From: Paenibacillus tundrae
GTDB taxonomy: Bacteria; Bacillota; Bacilli; Paenibacillales; Paenibacillaceae
Assembly: GCF_036884255.1 (NCBI RefSeq)
Contig: NZ_CP145605.1
Coordinates: 5,827,001-5,891,000 of the forward strand
Length of the DNA stretch: 64,000 bases
Reading direction: 5' to 3'
The notes beneath the pieces were generated by a model, which saw nothing but the letters and a program-made list of their open reading frames with translations, ran no database searches and was not told the origin of the DNA. Made by a program: the position numbers and the translations under genes. Below, piece after piece: positions 44,052 to 53,328 of this stretch (position 1 is its first letter; every line of letters starts with the position of its first letter).

Positions 44052-44412
44052 TTCGACATAACCCTCCGTTGTCCACGAGTGACCATGCACCGGCCTATTT
44101 TGTTCAATTCCATAGTTTAGGGTATGAGTTGAATCGATCTGATAGAACAACATTTAAGAGAAACACACTTCTCTTCTATTCTTTCATTTGGGTATCTAGA
44201 TGCGTATGCATCACCGATAATTATTGATCTGACGCGATGTTCCACTTCCTAGCTCCCTATTTCCTTACTCTGTTCCCCGCGCTCCCAGCTCTTCTCTCTC
44301 GCTTAGAATCAGTCCAGAATTAAATGTTATGCTACCCATAGATTAGGATCAGCTATTAATAGAATCAGGTACTTAGATCAACACCGAAGCGTGATCTTTA
44401 TTCCAAAAAAGG
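44052..44412. other. Spacer between murA terminator and spoIID
   Basis: No gene, repeat or clear promoter recognised; spoIID is expected to be SigE-dependent. Confidence 0.4.
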
Positions 44413-44445
44413 ACAAAAAAAAGCCAAGCCCAGTGGGCTTAGCTT
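44413..44445 (-). terminator. Terminator of murA
   Basis: AAGCTAAGCCC-3-GGGCTTGGCTT, an 11-bp stem with one G-U pair, then eight T on the minus strand, about 95 nt after the murA stop. Confidence 0.92.
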
Positions 44446-44539
44446 GGTCGGTTCATTTCTCCAATACAGTTCATGCGTTATTCGCATGACCACGCACAAC
44501 AACAGTTCTGCACAGCGAACAACTATGCATACTTCAATG

Positions 44540-45886
44540 TTAAGCCAAAGTTGGTTGTACCTTGAACAATGGCACTTCTTCTTCAACCTTATCATTGGAA
44601 GCTTTCGCTGCATCGAGCTTAGGCTCTTCAACGGAAATCCGATAAATATCGGCTCCAAGACCATTCAGCTTCTCAGCCAAATGAACGTAACCACGATCGA
44701 TGTGATGAACACCGCCCACTTCTGTAGTACCTTCAGCAACAAGACCCGCGATGATAAGTGCGGCACCCGCACGCAAATCGGTAGCTGTTACTTTAGCACC
44801 CTTCAGTTTGGCGTTACCGGTAATAATAGAAGAACGACCTTCTACTTTGATCTCCGCATTCATCAGTTGGAATTCATCCACATGCATGAAGCGGTTCTCA
44901 AATACCGTCTCTGTTACTACGCTAGTTCCTTCGGAAGCCAGCAATAGTGCCATCATCTGAGATTGCATATCCGTCGGGAAGCCAGGGTATGGTAATGTTT
45001 TCACATCTACCGCCTTGAGTGGACGATCTGCGATAACTCGAACTCCGTTCTCGTCAGGCTGAATCGTTACACCCATCTCTTCCATCTTCGCAATAACCGA
45101 TCCCAAGTGGTCAGAGATTGCACCTTCAATGTAGACGTCACCACCGGAGATTGCAGCAGCAGCCATATAGGTTCCTGCTTCAACTCGATCCGGAATAACG
45201 GTGTGTCTAACACCAGAAAGCTTCTCCACACCCTCGATCCGAATTACACCAGTTCCAGCACCGCGTACTTTGGCTCCCATTCCATTCAGGAAGTTAGCAA
45301 GATCCACGATTTCTGGCTCTTTAGCGGCGTTCTCCAGAACAGTTACGCCTTCAGCCAATGTTGCAGCCATCATAATATTTTGAGTAGCACCCACTGATGC
45401 CACATCTAGATAAATTTTAGCACCACGTAGTCGACCTTGACTGCGTGCTTCTATATAACCTTGACCCAAACTGATCTCCGCACCCATGGCTTCAAAGCCT
45501 TTCAGATGTTGATCAATAGGTCGTGTACCGATGGCACATCCACCAGGAAGCGAAATTCTCGTGTGACCCATACGTGTAAGTAGAGGTCCCATCACCAAAA
45601 ATGACGCCCGCATTTTACTTACCCACTCATATGGAGCTTCACAGGAAGTAAGTTTTTCCGCATTTACGGTAATCACTTCGTCCCGGTATGTAACACCCGC
45701 TCCCAGCGATTCCAACACCTTGTTAATCGTCATCACATCGTCTAGAGGAGGTGCGTCAATAATAACGCTTTGTCCTTCTTCCCCTAAGAGAGAGGCAGCG
45801 ATGATCGGAAGAACAGAATTTTTAGCGCCGCTAACTTTGACACTTCCGGTCAACCTTTTGCCACCGCGGACGATAAATTTGCTCAT
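44540..45886 (-). CDS. murA: UDP-N-acetylglucosamine 1-carboxyvinyltransferase MurA
   Basis: Cytoplasmic enzyme of the first committed peptidoglycan step, transferring enolpyruvate from PEP to UDP-GlcNAc. The product has 448 residues. Active-site Cys117 lies in LPGGCAIGTRPIDQHLKG, so it is the fosfomycin-sensitive type. KNSVLPIIAA (substrate Lys/Asn) and DLRAGAALIIAG are present. The second of two adjacent ATGs (45886) is best placed, 7 nt after GGAGGG. Position between the atp operon and spoIID corresponds to B. subtilis murAA; the intervening ywmA and ywmB genes are absent here. Confidence 0.96.
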   Translation of the reverse strand: MSKFIVRGGKRLTGSVKVSGAKNSVLPIIAASLLGEEGQSVIIDAPPLDDVMTINKVLESLGAGVTYRDEVITVNAEKLTSCEAPYEWVSKMRASFLVMGPLLTRMGHTRISLPGGCAIGTRPIDQHLKGFEAMGAEISLGQGYIEARSQGRLRGAKIYLDVASVGATQNIMMAATLAEGVTVLENAAKEPEIVDLANFLNGMGAKVRGAGTGVIRIEGVEKLSGVRHTVIPDRVEAGTYMAAAAISGGDVYIEGAISDHLGSVIAKMEEMGVTIQPDENGVRVIADRPLKAVDVKTLPYPGFPTDMQSQMMALLLASEGTSVVTETVFENRFMHVDEFQLMNAEIKVEGRSSIITGNAKLKGAKVTATDLRAGAALIIAGLVAEGTTEVGGVHHIDRGYVHLAEKLNGLGADIYRISVEEPKLDAAKASNDKVEEEVPLFKVQPTLA

Positions 45887-46209
45887 CATGGTTCCCTCCG
45901 CGCGTTTATTCCCTTTTCTTCATTCCGGAATACGTGTAGCCCTTCTTACAGAAGGACTGTTGCTGTGTGTGGAATTCCGACATATCATGGCAAAATCTAC
46001 CATCGATGTCTGCTCAGAAAAGAATTGGTTTATAGTTCAAAAATTTGATGATGACACAGCCGAATCAACTGCATAAAGCCCTGTTAAACAAGACATATGG
46101 ATCGGCAAAGAATAAAAACTGACGGTTGGGATAATTTTCAGCCGGATTTACCCGGAGATCCCGTTTATAGCCTTATAAATAGTGAACATTTGTGATTTCC
46201 CTAACTTCC

Positions 46210-46239
46210 ATCATAACATTGTTGAATTGTTCGATACAA
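46210..46239 (-). promoter_or_regulatory. Promoter candidate of murA
   Basis: TTGTAT-18-TATGAT on the minus strand, about 315 nt before murA. The leader would include a 9-bp hairpin (AGTCCTTCT-3-AGAAGGGCT, near 45934-45954) enclosed by GGAAT/ATTCC. No other gene is seen in 45887-46406. Confidence 0.5.
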
Positions 46240-46406
46240 GCATTTTTACATAAAACATCTCAAAATCATCCAATTTCACGTCACATTTTTTTCGTAATTA
46301 GCACGTCGACAATCCATACTCTAATTGTTAACACAATTAATCGATGTTATTCGACAATGACCCTACTTGAAAGAGCCTAAGAGAAAATTAACCAACCATC
46401 TCAAGA

Positions 46407-46664
46407 TTAAAACAAATGACGCAACATTTGTGTCCATGACAGGTAATCGATAACGAAACCTGAAACGGCATGACCCAGAATGATGGCAAGCAATAAGTGT
46501 AGCAATCTTCCCTGAGCTCCTCTAGGCTGTCTGATTATAAGATCAAGCTTCAGGTTCTGCAGAGCCCACCAAGACACCGCTATGCACATAAGCGAGACGA
46601 TAATCGAAACAAGACCATTTGTACTTAGAGCCTGGTTTACCTGATTCGTCAGATCAGTATCCAT
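46407..46664 (-). CDS. ywzB: DUF1146 membrane protein (YwzB family)
   Basis: Product of 85 residues with two membrane helices (about 17-38 and 56-75) joined by a basic cytoplasmic loop (IIRQPRGAQGR). Length, topology and position right after the ATP synthase operon match B. subtilis YwzB, family DUF1146. Its function is unknown; the conserved location hints at a link with ATP synthase or envelope biogenesis. TGGAGGT lies 7 nt before the ATG. Confidence 0.88.
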   Translation of the reverse strand: MDTDLTNQVNQALSTNGLVSIIVSLMCIAVSWWALQNLKLDLIIRQPRGAQGRLLHLLLAIILGHAVSGFVIDYLSWTQMLRHLF

Positions 46665-46891
46665 ATATTCATTACCTCCACATTTGTTGCAGCGATCCGC
46701 GCAATTTTAATTGTCATCCTTAGAAGTAGCCTTGTGAGGATATCTGGCAATTAACACGGTATACACTGAGCCTACTATGTTGGAGAGCTCCTAAGCGGAT
46801 TCTCCACTGCCCAATCACTGAGTAACAACAAACTGGCTATGAATGACTATGAATTTCATCACTGCAACTGCGTCTTCTGCTGACTCTATGG

Positions 46892-46921
46892 AATATAGGC
46901 TCTTTCATCATACATTGTCAA
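46892..46921 (-). promoter_or_regulatory. Promoter candidate of ywzB
   Basis: TTGACA-18-TATATT on the minus strand with a perfect -35; the leader would be about 220 nt. Confidence 0.5.
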
Positions 46922-47252
46922 TTACATTGATTTCCACTTCGGAAATATTCTAAATGAAATTATTCAGGATTTTGGTACTAAAACGACATAAAAGAGCGCT
47001 ATTTTGATATCAAGCTTGTCATTTCCTCGGAAATAATTTGGTTTTTAGTCTACAAAAATGGTTCTTATCGCTTCATTATCGTCATTACTTTAGTCCTATA
47101 TCCTATTCATGCCCACCCAATCGGTGAATGTCATCTCAATAATTTAAACTATTAAAATTTCAAATTTATCCTTCTTACTTTTCAAAAGGGACATCAGACA
47201 TAAAACCTAATTCCCCTCAATATAATCGGCTTATATCTCACCTGTACACGTC
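46922..47252. other. AT-rich spacer after the ATP synthase operon
   Basis: No gene, repeat or hairpin of note recognised in these 331 bp. Confidence 0.4.
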
Positions 47253-47284
47253 AAAAAAGCCTGGCGGAACAAGCCGCCAGACTT
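47253..47284 (-). terminator. Terminator of the ATP synthase operon
   Basis: AGTCTGGCGG-6-CCGCCAGGCT stem (one G-U pair) followed by six T on the minus strand, 10 nt after the atpC stop. Confidence 0.95.
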
Positions 47285-47294
47285 AATGAATCGT

Positions 47295-47699
47295 TTATTT
47301 GCCGAATACGTTAATCCGGTTAACCGCTTTTTGCAGAGCAATCTCTGCACGACGGTGATCAAAGTGATCCTGGTTGCTTTGGCTAGCAAGCCGGCGTTCT
47401 GCCCGCTCTTTGGCCGCACGCGCACGATCCACATCGATATTTTCCGGAAACTCGGCACTCTCTGCAAGTACAACCACCTTGTCTTTACGGACTTCGATAA
47501 AACCGCCGCCAATAGCGACTTGTTTCGTCTCTTTTCCGTTTTTGATCAAGATTGGTGCGATTTGCAAAGGTGTGACCATAGGGATATGCCCTGGCAAAAT
47601 ACCCAGTTCCCCTTCAACACCACGAGCGCTGATACTATTAACCTGTTCGGAGTAGACCAGGCGCTCAGGGGTTACAATCTCCAACAAAAAGGTGCTCAA
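47295..47699 (-). CDS. atpC: ATP synthase epsilon subunit
   Basis: Central-stalk F1 subunit of 134 residues. The N-terminal beta sandwich (STFLLEIVTPERLVYSEQV, GELGILPGHIPMVTPL) and the C-terminal helical hairpin (RARAAKERAERRLASQ) are both present. I chose the TTG at 47699 because AGGAGGG lies 7 nt upstream; the ATG two codons earlier abuts the ribosome site. Last gene of the operon, 58 bp after atpD. Confidence 0.96.
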   Translation of the reverse strand: MSTFLLEIVTPERLVYSEQVNSISARGVEGELGILPGHIPMVTPLQIAPILIKNGKETKQVAIGGGFIEVRKDKVVVLAESAEFPENIDVDRARAAKERAERRLASQSNQDHFDHRRAEIALQKAVNRINVFGK

Positions 47700-47763
47700 T
47701 TCCATCCCTCCTGAAAACTATCCGAAGGATAGCTCGCTTCATAAGGACAATCCTGGATTCAGA

Positions 47764-49167
47764 TTATACCAGTGTTTTGGCTTTCTCCACTGCCTCTTCA
47801 ATTGTACCAACGAAGAGGAATGCTGCTTCCGGAAGATCGTCATGCTTGCCTTCGAGAATTTCTTTAAAGCTGCGCACCGTTTCTTTAACCGGAACGTATT
47901 TACCCGGAATACCGTTAAATGCTTCAGCAACGTGGAATGGCTGGGACAAGAAACGTTGAATTTTACGCGCACGATAAACAAGCGCTCTATCTTCCTCGCT
48001 GAGCTCGTCCATACCCAAGATTGCAATGATATCTTGCAGCTCGTTGTAACGAGCCAAGATACGCTTAACGCCTTGAGCAACGCTGTAGTGTTCTTCACCT
48101 ACAACCTCTGGTGCCAAGATCCGTGAGCTGGATGCAAGTGGATCTACCGCAGGGTAGATACCCATCTCGGAGATTTTACGCTCCAAGTTCGTTGTTGCGT
48201 CCAAGTGAGCAAACGTTGTTGCAGGAGCCGGGTCAGTATAGTCATCCGCAGGTACGTAGATCGCCTGGATGGATGTAACCGATCCTTTTTTGGTAGAAGT
48301 GATACGCTCTTGCAATTGACCCATTTCTGTAGCCAGCGTAGGCTGGTAACCTACCGCGGATGGCATACGTCCAAGCAAGGCAGATACTTCTGAACCCGCT
48401 TGAGTGAAACGGAAGATATTATCGATAAAGAGCAACACGTCACGGCCTTCTTCATCACGGAAATATTCCGCCATCGTCAGACCTGTGAGGGCTACACGAA
48501 GACGTGCGCCTGGAGGCTCGTTCATTTGTCCGAAGACCATTGCTGTTTTGTTAATAACGCCGGAATCACTCATCTCGTGATACAAGTCGTTACCTTCACG
48601 TGTACGCTCACCAACACCGGCAAATACGGAGATACCGCCGTGCTCTTGTGCGATGTTGTTGATCAGCTCTTGGATCGTTACCGTTTTACCTACACCGGCA
48701 CCACCGAAGAGACCGATTTTACCACCTTTCGCATAAGGCGCGAGCAAGTCGATAACTTTGATTCCTGTCTCCAGCATCTCTGCTTGGGTAGTCAGTTCAT
48801 CAAATGCAGGAGCTGAACGGTGAATCGGGTTCTTGTGTTCAGCAGCTACTGTACCACCAGTATCGATTGCTTCGCCGAGTACGTTAAATACACGACCCAG
48901 TGTCGCTTCTCCGACTGGTACAGAGATTGGAGCTCCAGTATCTACTGCTTCCATACCACGAACGAGACCGTCCGTAGAGGACATCGCGATACAACGTACC
49001 CGGTTGTCACCCAGATGTTTCGAAGCTTCGAGTGTAAGGCTTACACTTACGCCGCTCTCACTTACTGTAGTGATCGTAATGGCATTGAGGATTTCCGGCA
49101 GACCGCCGCGATCAAACTCGACGTCAACAACCGGACCCATGATGCTCACAACGCGTCCTTTGTTCAT
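47764..49167 (-). CDS. atpD: ATP synthase beta subunit
   Basis: Catalytic F1 subunit of 467 residues. Walker A GGAGVGKTV, Walker B region VLLFIDNIFRFTQAGSEVS, catalytic Glu in GERTREGNDLY, and GRMPSAVGYQPTLATEMG are all present. AGGAGGGG lies 9 nt before the ATG. It follows atpG by 94 bp. High use of preferred codons fits strong expression. Confidence 0.98.
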   Translation of the reverse strand: MNKGRVVSIMGPVVDVEFDRGGLPEILNAITITTVSESGVSVSLTLEASKHLGDNRVRCIAMSSTDGLVRGMEAVDTGAPISVPVGEATLGRVFNVLGEAIDTGGTVAAEHKNPIHRSAPAFDELTTQAEMLETGIKVIDLLAPYAKGGKIGLFGGAGVGKTVTIQELINNIAQEHGGISVFAGVGERTREGNDLYHEMSDSGVINKTAMVFGQMNEPPGARLRVALTGLTMAEYFRDEEGRDVLLFIDNIFRFTQAGSEVSALLGRMPSAVGYQPTLATEMGQLQERITSTKKGSVTSIQAIYVPADDYTDPAPATTFAHLDATTNLERKISEMGIYPAVDPLASSSRILAPEVVGEEHYSVAQGVKRILARYNELQDIIAILGMDELSEEDRALVYRARKIQRFLSQPFHVAEAFNGIPGKYVPVKETVRSFKEILEGKHDDLPEAAFLFVGTIEEAVEKAKTLV

Positions 49168-49261
49168 CTTAACGTTCCCCTCCTACAAGCCTGCTACTTT
49201 TGCAAAAATAATGTCCGTTCGTTTATCTTTGCTCTGCAAGCCTTCATTAATAAAAAAACGA

Positions 49262-50134
49262 TTATCCTTGTGCTGCGTTGGCACCTGCCACAATTTCCGT
49301 AATCTCCTGCGTAATCGCCGCTTGACGGGCACGGTTATAAGTCAATGACAAGTCATTAATGAGTTTAGATGCATTTTTCGTTGCATTACCCATTGCCGTC
49401 ATTTTCGCGCCTAGCTCACTCGCCTTACCGTTCAGAAGTGCACCATAGATCAGCGTCTCCGCATAACGCGGTAGCAAAACCTCAAGTACAGCTTCAGCAG
49501 ACGGCTCGTATTCGTAGCTCGCTGTTGGTCCTTCCGCAGCAGACACCTCAGGTGTTTCCATTGGAAGAAGTTTCTCTACCGTAGGAATCTGGGTCAACGC
49601 ATTCACAAAGCGGTTATAACAAATGTACAATTCATCAAAATGAGCCAGTTCAAACCCATGAACAGCTTCGTGTGCAATGGATTTGATGTCTGCAAATGAA
49701 GGTGAATCCGACAGATCCGTTGTTGTGGATGCCATCGCAATTTCACGACGTCTGAAGTAGTCGCGTCCTTTACGTCCAATGACGAACAATTCGTAGTCAT
49801 CCTGAGAGGTGTGGCGTTCCTTGAGCGTCTGGTTAACCTGACGCAGAACGTTCGCATTGTAACCACCTGCAAGACCACGATCCGATGTAATGATTAGATA
49901 AGCTGTCTTTTTGACCGGACGGCTCTCCAGCATCGGATGCTGAATACCTTGCGTACTGGATGCAATACTAGCTACAACTTCTTTCAGCTTCTCCGAATAA
50001 GGACGGGCTGCCTCAGCTTTTTCCTGCGCTTTACGCAGTTTTGCAGCTGCAACCATCTCCATTGCTTTGGTGATCTGCTTGGTGCTTTGTACGCTTTTAA
50101 TTTGCCGCTTAATTTCGCGCATGCCTTTTGCCAT
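49262..50134 (-). CDS. atpG: ATP synthase gamma subunit
   Basis: Rotor shaft subunit of 290 residues. The N-terminus MAKGMREIKRQIKSVQSTKQ with ITKAMEMVAAAKLRKAQ and the C-terminus KLINDLSLTYNRARQAAITQ form the long antiparallel coiled coil; SDRGLAGGYNANVLR lies between. AAGGTGG lies 7 nt before the ATG, immediately after the last hairpin of the 50151-50291 array, which could influence its translation. Confidence 0.97.
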   Translation of the reverse strand: MAKGMREIKRQIKSVQSTKQITKAMEMVAAAKLRKAQEKAEAARPYSEKLKEVVASIASSTQGIQHPMLESRPVKKTAYLIITSDRGLAGGYNANVLRQVNQTLKERHTSQDDYELFVIGRKGRDYFRRREIAMASTTTDLSDSPSFADIKSIAHEAVHGFELAHFDELYICYNRFVNALTQIPTVEKLLPMETPEVSAAEGPTASYEYEPSAEAVLEVLLPRYAETLIYGALLNGKASELGAKMTAMGNATKNASKLINDLSLTYNRARQAAITQEITEIVAGANAAQG

Positions 50135-50150
50135 GATTTCACCACCTTAA

Positions 50151-50291
50151 AGTTTTGACAAAGTCAAAACTACATCGTAAGCATAACCTTAACTTTGGCA
50201 AAGCCAAAGTTACTTCGTAAGCCTCAACACTCGTTCTGACCAAGTCAAAACTAGATCATAAGCATTATATTACTTTGACAGAGTCAAAGTT
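50151..50291 (-). repeat. Array of four hairpins between atpA and atpG
   Basis: Four hairpins at about 50272-50291, 50232-50252, 50191-50211 and 50151-50171, spaced 39-41 nt. Each has an 8-9-bp stem and a 3-nt loop, followed (minus strand) by a related GCTTACGAtGT spacer. Stems read AACTTTGAC, AGTTTTGAC, AACTTTGGC and AGTTTTGAC; base changes in one arm are mostly matched in the other. The last hairpin ends about 3 nt before the atpG Shine-Dalgarno. A further TGCGGA/TCCGCA hairpin lies near 50306-50330. Confidence 0.85.
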
Positions 50292-50345
50292 TTACATGCA
50301 GACATGCGGAATCGGTTAACAACTCCGCAGACTGCAATCATCTAT

Positions 50346-51860
50346 TTAGACAGAGACAGCGAAGCTCTTTCTGAACTTCTCGATAGCACCTTTCAGTGCG
50401 TTTTCGTTGTCTGAAGTCAATTCTTTTGTATCACGGATGGATCCGAGGATCTCTGGATGTGTGCTCTCCATGAATGCAAGGAACTCGTGTTCAAAACGAG
50501 TAACATCACCTGTTGGAATCTCATCCAGGAATCCTTTAACAGCAGTGTACAAGCTGACAACCTGTTGTTCTACAGGCAACGGCTGGTTAACACCTTGTTT
50601 CAGGATTTCCATCATACGCGCACCACGATTCAGACGAGCCTGAGTCGCTTTATCCAGATCGGAACCGAACTGGGAGAACGCTTGAAGCTCACGATATTGA
50701 GCGAGGTCGAGACGCAGGGAACCTGCAACTTTTTTCATCGCTTTGATCTGAGCAGAACCACCGACACGGGATACGGAGATACCAACGTTGATCGCCGGGC
50801 GTTGTCCAGCATTGAACAAGTCGGCTTCCAAGAAGATCTGTCCGTCCGTGATGGAAATTACGTTCGTTGGAATGTAAGCAGATACGTCGGAAGCTTGTGT
50901 TTCAATGAACGGCAGTGCGGTTAAAGAACCACCACCCAGTTCATCATTCAGCTTCGCAGCACGCTCTAGCAAACGGGAGTGCAGGTAGAAGACGTCACCC
51001 GGATAAGCCTCACGGCCCGGTGGACGACGAAGCAACAAGGAAAGCTCACGGTAAGCAGAAGCTTGTTTAGTCAAGTCATCATAGATAACCAGAACGTGCT
51101 CGCCTTTGTACATGAAGTACTCACCCATCGAACAACCGGAATACGGTGCGATGTACAAGAGTGGTGATGGATCAGAAGCTGCTGCAGTTACAACGATTGT
51201 GTACTCCATTGCGCCTTTACGACGAAGAGTTTCCACAACTTGTGCAACTGTAGATTGTTTCTGACCAATAGCCACATAGATACACTTCATGCCGCTACCT
51301 TTTTGGTTCAAGATGGCATCAATCGCGATGGATGTTTTACCCGTTTGACGGTCACCGATGATCAACTCACGTTGTCCACGACCGATAGGTACCATTGCAT
51401 CAATAGCTTTGATCCCTGTCTGCATTGGCTCATGAACCGATTTACGATCCATTACGCCTGGTGCTTTACCTTCAACCGGACGGAATTCCGTTGTAGCGAT
51501 TGGCCCTTTGCCATCCACTGGAATACCGAGCGGGTTCACAACGCGTCCAATCAATGCTTCGCCTACAGGCACTTGCATGATCTGACCAGTACGTTTAACT
51601 TGGTCGCCTTCACGAATATCATAGTAAGGTCCCAGGATAACGACACCGACGTTGCTTTCTTCTACGTTCATGGCGAGTCCCATAACACCGCTTGGGAATT
51701 CAACCAACTCGTTGGACATTACGTTCTCAAGTCCGTATACACGAGCAATACCATCACCAACCTCGATAACCGTTCCGACTTCGACTACATCGATATCGGT
51801 CTTGTATTGTTCGATTTGGCTCTTAATTAATGTACTGATTTCTTCTGGTTTGATACTCAA
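50346..51860 (-). CDS. atpA: ATP synthase alpha subunit
   Basis: Non-catalytic nucleotide-binding F1 subunit of 504 residues. Walker A GDRQTGKTSIAID, VIYDDLTKQASAYREL (Walker B) and the signature PAINVGISVSRVG are intact. The start is a TTG at 51860 (SIKPEEISTLIKSQIEQYK) with GAGG 4 nt upstream; no ATG fits. It follows atpH by 16 bp. Confidence 0.98.
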   Translation of the reverse strand: MSIKPEEISTLIKSQIEQYKTDIDVVEVGTVIEVGDGIARVYGLENVMSNELVEFPSGVMGLAMNVEESNVGVVILGPYYDIREGDQVKRTGQIMQVPVGEALIGRVVNPLGIPVDGKGPIATTEFRPVEGKAPGVMDRKSVHEPMQTGIKAIDAMVPIGRGQRELIIGDRQTGKTSIAIDAILNQKGSGMKCIYVAIGQKQSTVAQVVETLRRKGAMEYTIVVTAAASDPSPLLYIAPYSGCSMGEYFMYKGEHVLVIYDDLTKQASAYRELSLLLRRPPGREAYPGDVFYLHSRLLERAAKLNDELGGGSLTALPFIETQASDVSAYIPTNVISITDGQIFLEADLFNAGQRPAINVGISVSRVGGSAQIKAMKKVAGSLRLDLAQYRELQAFSQFGSDLDKATQARLNRGARMMEILKQGVNQPLPVEQQVVSLYTAVKGFLDEIPTGDVTRFEHEFLAFMESTHPEILGSIRDTKELTSDNENALKGAIEKFRKSFAVSV

Positions 51861-51876
51861 GTGTCCTCACCCCAAT

Positions 51877-52425
51877 CTACTGTACTCGTCTGTTAAAAGA
51901 CTGCTCAAGACGTTCGAGCTTGCCAGCCAAGCTGCCGTCATAGATCGTATCGCCAATGGCGACTTTCAATCCGCCCAGCAGAGTCGGATCAACAAAATTC
52001 TCGATACGAATCTTTTTATTCACACGGCCACCGAATTCACGGGCAACCGCTTCTTTTTCCTCATCATTCAATGCATAAGTTGAGTATACACGCGCATCAG
52101 CAATCCCAAGCGACTCGCCCTGGATCTTCCGATAATCATTCAGCAATTCTTCCAGCAATTCAACGCGTCCGCGTTCAATCAACAGTAAGACTGTGCGAAG
52201 GACAGACTCGGATACCTTGCCATCAAGACTTGAGTGAAGTACGTTCCGTTTAGCTTCATCAGAGATATTAGGAGATACGATAAACTTCTGGATATCGGAA
52301 TCACCAGTCAATGCACTGACAACGGCGCGTAGCTCTTGTTCAACCTCAAGCACCTGTTGTTGCTGAAGAGCAACTTCGAACAATGCTTTCGCATAACGTT
52401 TGGCAACAATCGTATCGCGGCTCAT
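51877..52425 (-). CDS. atpH: ATP synthase delta subunit
   Basis: Peripheral-stalk subunit of 182 residues (OSCP type) linking F1 to the b dimer. N-terminal RYAKALFEVALQQQ and C-terminal DPTLLGGLKVAIGDTIYDGS are the family signatures. AGGAGG lies 6 nt before the ATG, which overlaps the atpF stop by 4 nt, so translation is coupled. Confidence 0.96.
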   Translation of the reverse strand: MSRDTIVAKRYAKALFEVALQQQQVLEVEQELRAVVSALTGDSDIQKFIVSPNISDEAKRNVLHSSLDGKVSESVLRTVLLLIERGRVELLEELLNDYRKIQGESLGIADARVYSTYALNDEEKEAVAREFGGRVNKKIRIENFVDPTLLGGLKVAIGDTIYDGSLAGKLERLEQSFNRRVQ

Positions 52426-52910
52426 TGTCGGCCTCCTACCTCATTGAGGTATTGGTTCACAAGTTCTTCTTGTGCAGGACCGTTCTCAACTTCTTTTTTA
52501 ATCAACTTGGATGCAATCTGAACGGAAGCGGTACCCAGTTCGCTGCGAAGCGCTGCGACTGCTTTGTTCTTCTCGCTCTCGATTTCGCGTACTGCATCGT
52601 CTTTCAGACGATTAGCTTCCGCCTTGGCATCAGCCAAAATCGATTCAGCTTGTTTGCCACCCGTTTGTTTGGATTGTTCAATGATGTCGTAAGCATCTTT
52701 GCGCGCTTGCTCAAGAGCTTGTTTTTGCTCCTCCACATAGGCAATCGCCTGTTCCCGAGTCTGAGCAGCCTCATTCATCTGCGACAGCACGAGTTCACGA
52801 CGTTTTTCCATAATGGAGAACAATGGACCAAAAGCGTAACGGCTAAGCAGCCAATATAAGATTGCGAATGCAACAATCGCAAGAAGCGTATTTTCCCATA
52901 TGAAACTCAA
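52422..52910 (-). CDS. atpF: ATP synthase b subunit
   Basis: Peripheral-stalk subunit of about 162 residues. A single N-terminal membrane helix (LLAIVAFAILYWLLSRYAFG) is followed by a long charged coiled coil. I prefer the TTG at 52910 (MSFIWENT), 8 nt after AAGGAG; the GTG at 52919 overlaps that ribosome site. It ends overlapping atpH. Confidence 0.95.
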   Translation of the reverse strand: MSFIWENTLLAIVAFAILYWLLSRYAFGPLFSIMEKRRELVLSQMNEAAQTREQAIAYVEEQKQALEQARKDAYDIIEQSKQTGGKQAESILADAKAEANRLKDDAVREIESEKNKAVAALRSELGTASVQIASKLIKKEVENGPAQEELVNQYLNEVGGRQ

Positions 52911-53026
52911 TCTGTTCACTCCTTCCTGGAGGTATCCTTAAAACGTTCATCCGCAAGTAACGGACATTACCTAAAAAGAAGGCGCGGACGGCTGTGGCCT
53001 TCCCCGCCAAACCTTTATCAATTTAA

Positions 53027-53251
53027 TTAAGCCATACCGTAGAACATGAACGCGAGTACCACACCGATGATCGGCAATACCTCGATCAAACCTACACCGA
53101 TAAACATAGTTGTTTGAAGAGTGGATTTAGCTTCCGGTTGACGGGCAATACCTTCCACCGTTTTGCTGATTACCATACCGTTACCAATACCTGCGCCAAA
53201 TGCGCCCAGTCCTGCAACAATTGCTGCTGCGATTAATGCCATTGCTCCCAT
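53027..53251 (-). CDS. atpE: ATP synthase c subunit
   Basis: Proteolipid of the rotor ring, 74 residues, two membrane helices joined by the polar loop ARQPEAK. The ion-binding Glu57 lies in GVGLIEVLPIIG, without the Gln/Ser companions of sodium-type c subunits, so proton coupling is inferred. AAGGAGG lies 8 nt before the ATG; the strong ribosome site fits the high copy number of c. Confidence 0.97.
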   Translation of the reverse strand: MGAMALIAAAIVAGLGAFGAGIGNGMVISKTVEGIARQPEAKSTLQTTMFIGVGLIEVLPIIGVVLAFMFYGMA

Positions 53252-53328
53252 TTGTATATCCTCCTTAAAATTATAAATCGAATTTTTTATTGTTCAGCCT
53301 GATGAAGAAATCTTCGAAGGCTTGAAAC

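Noticed and set aside
50151..50291. CRISPR-like array
   Set aside because: Spacing of about 40 nt looks suggestive, but the repeats are self-complementary with compensatory changes, the linkers are related to each other, and there are no cas genes.
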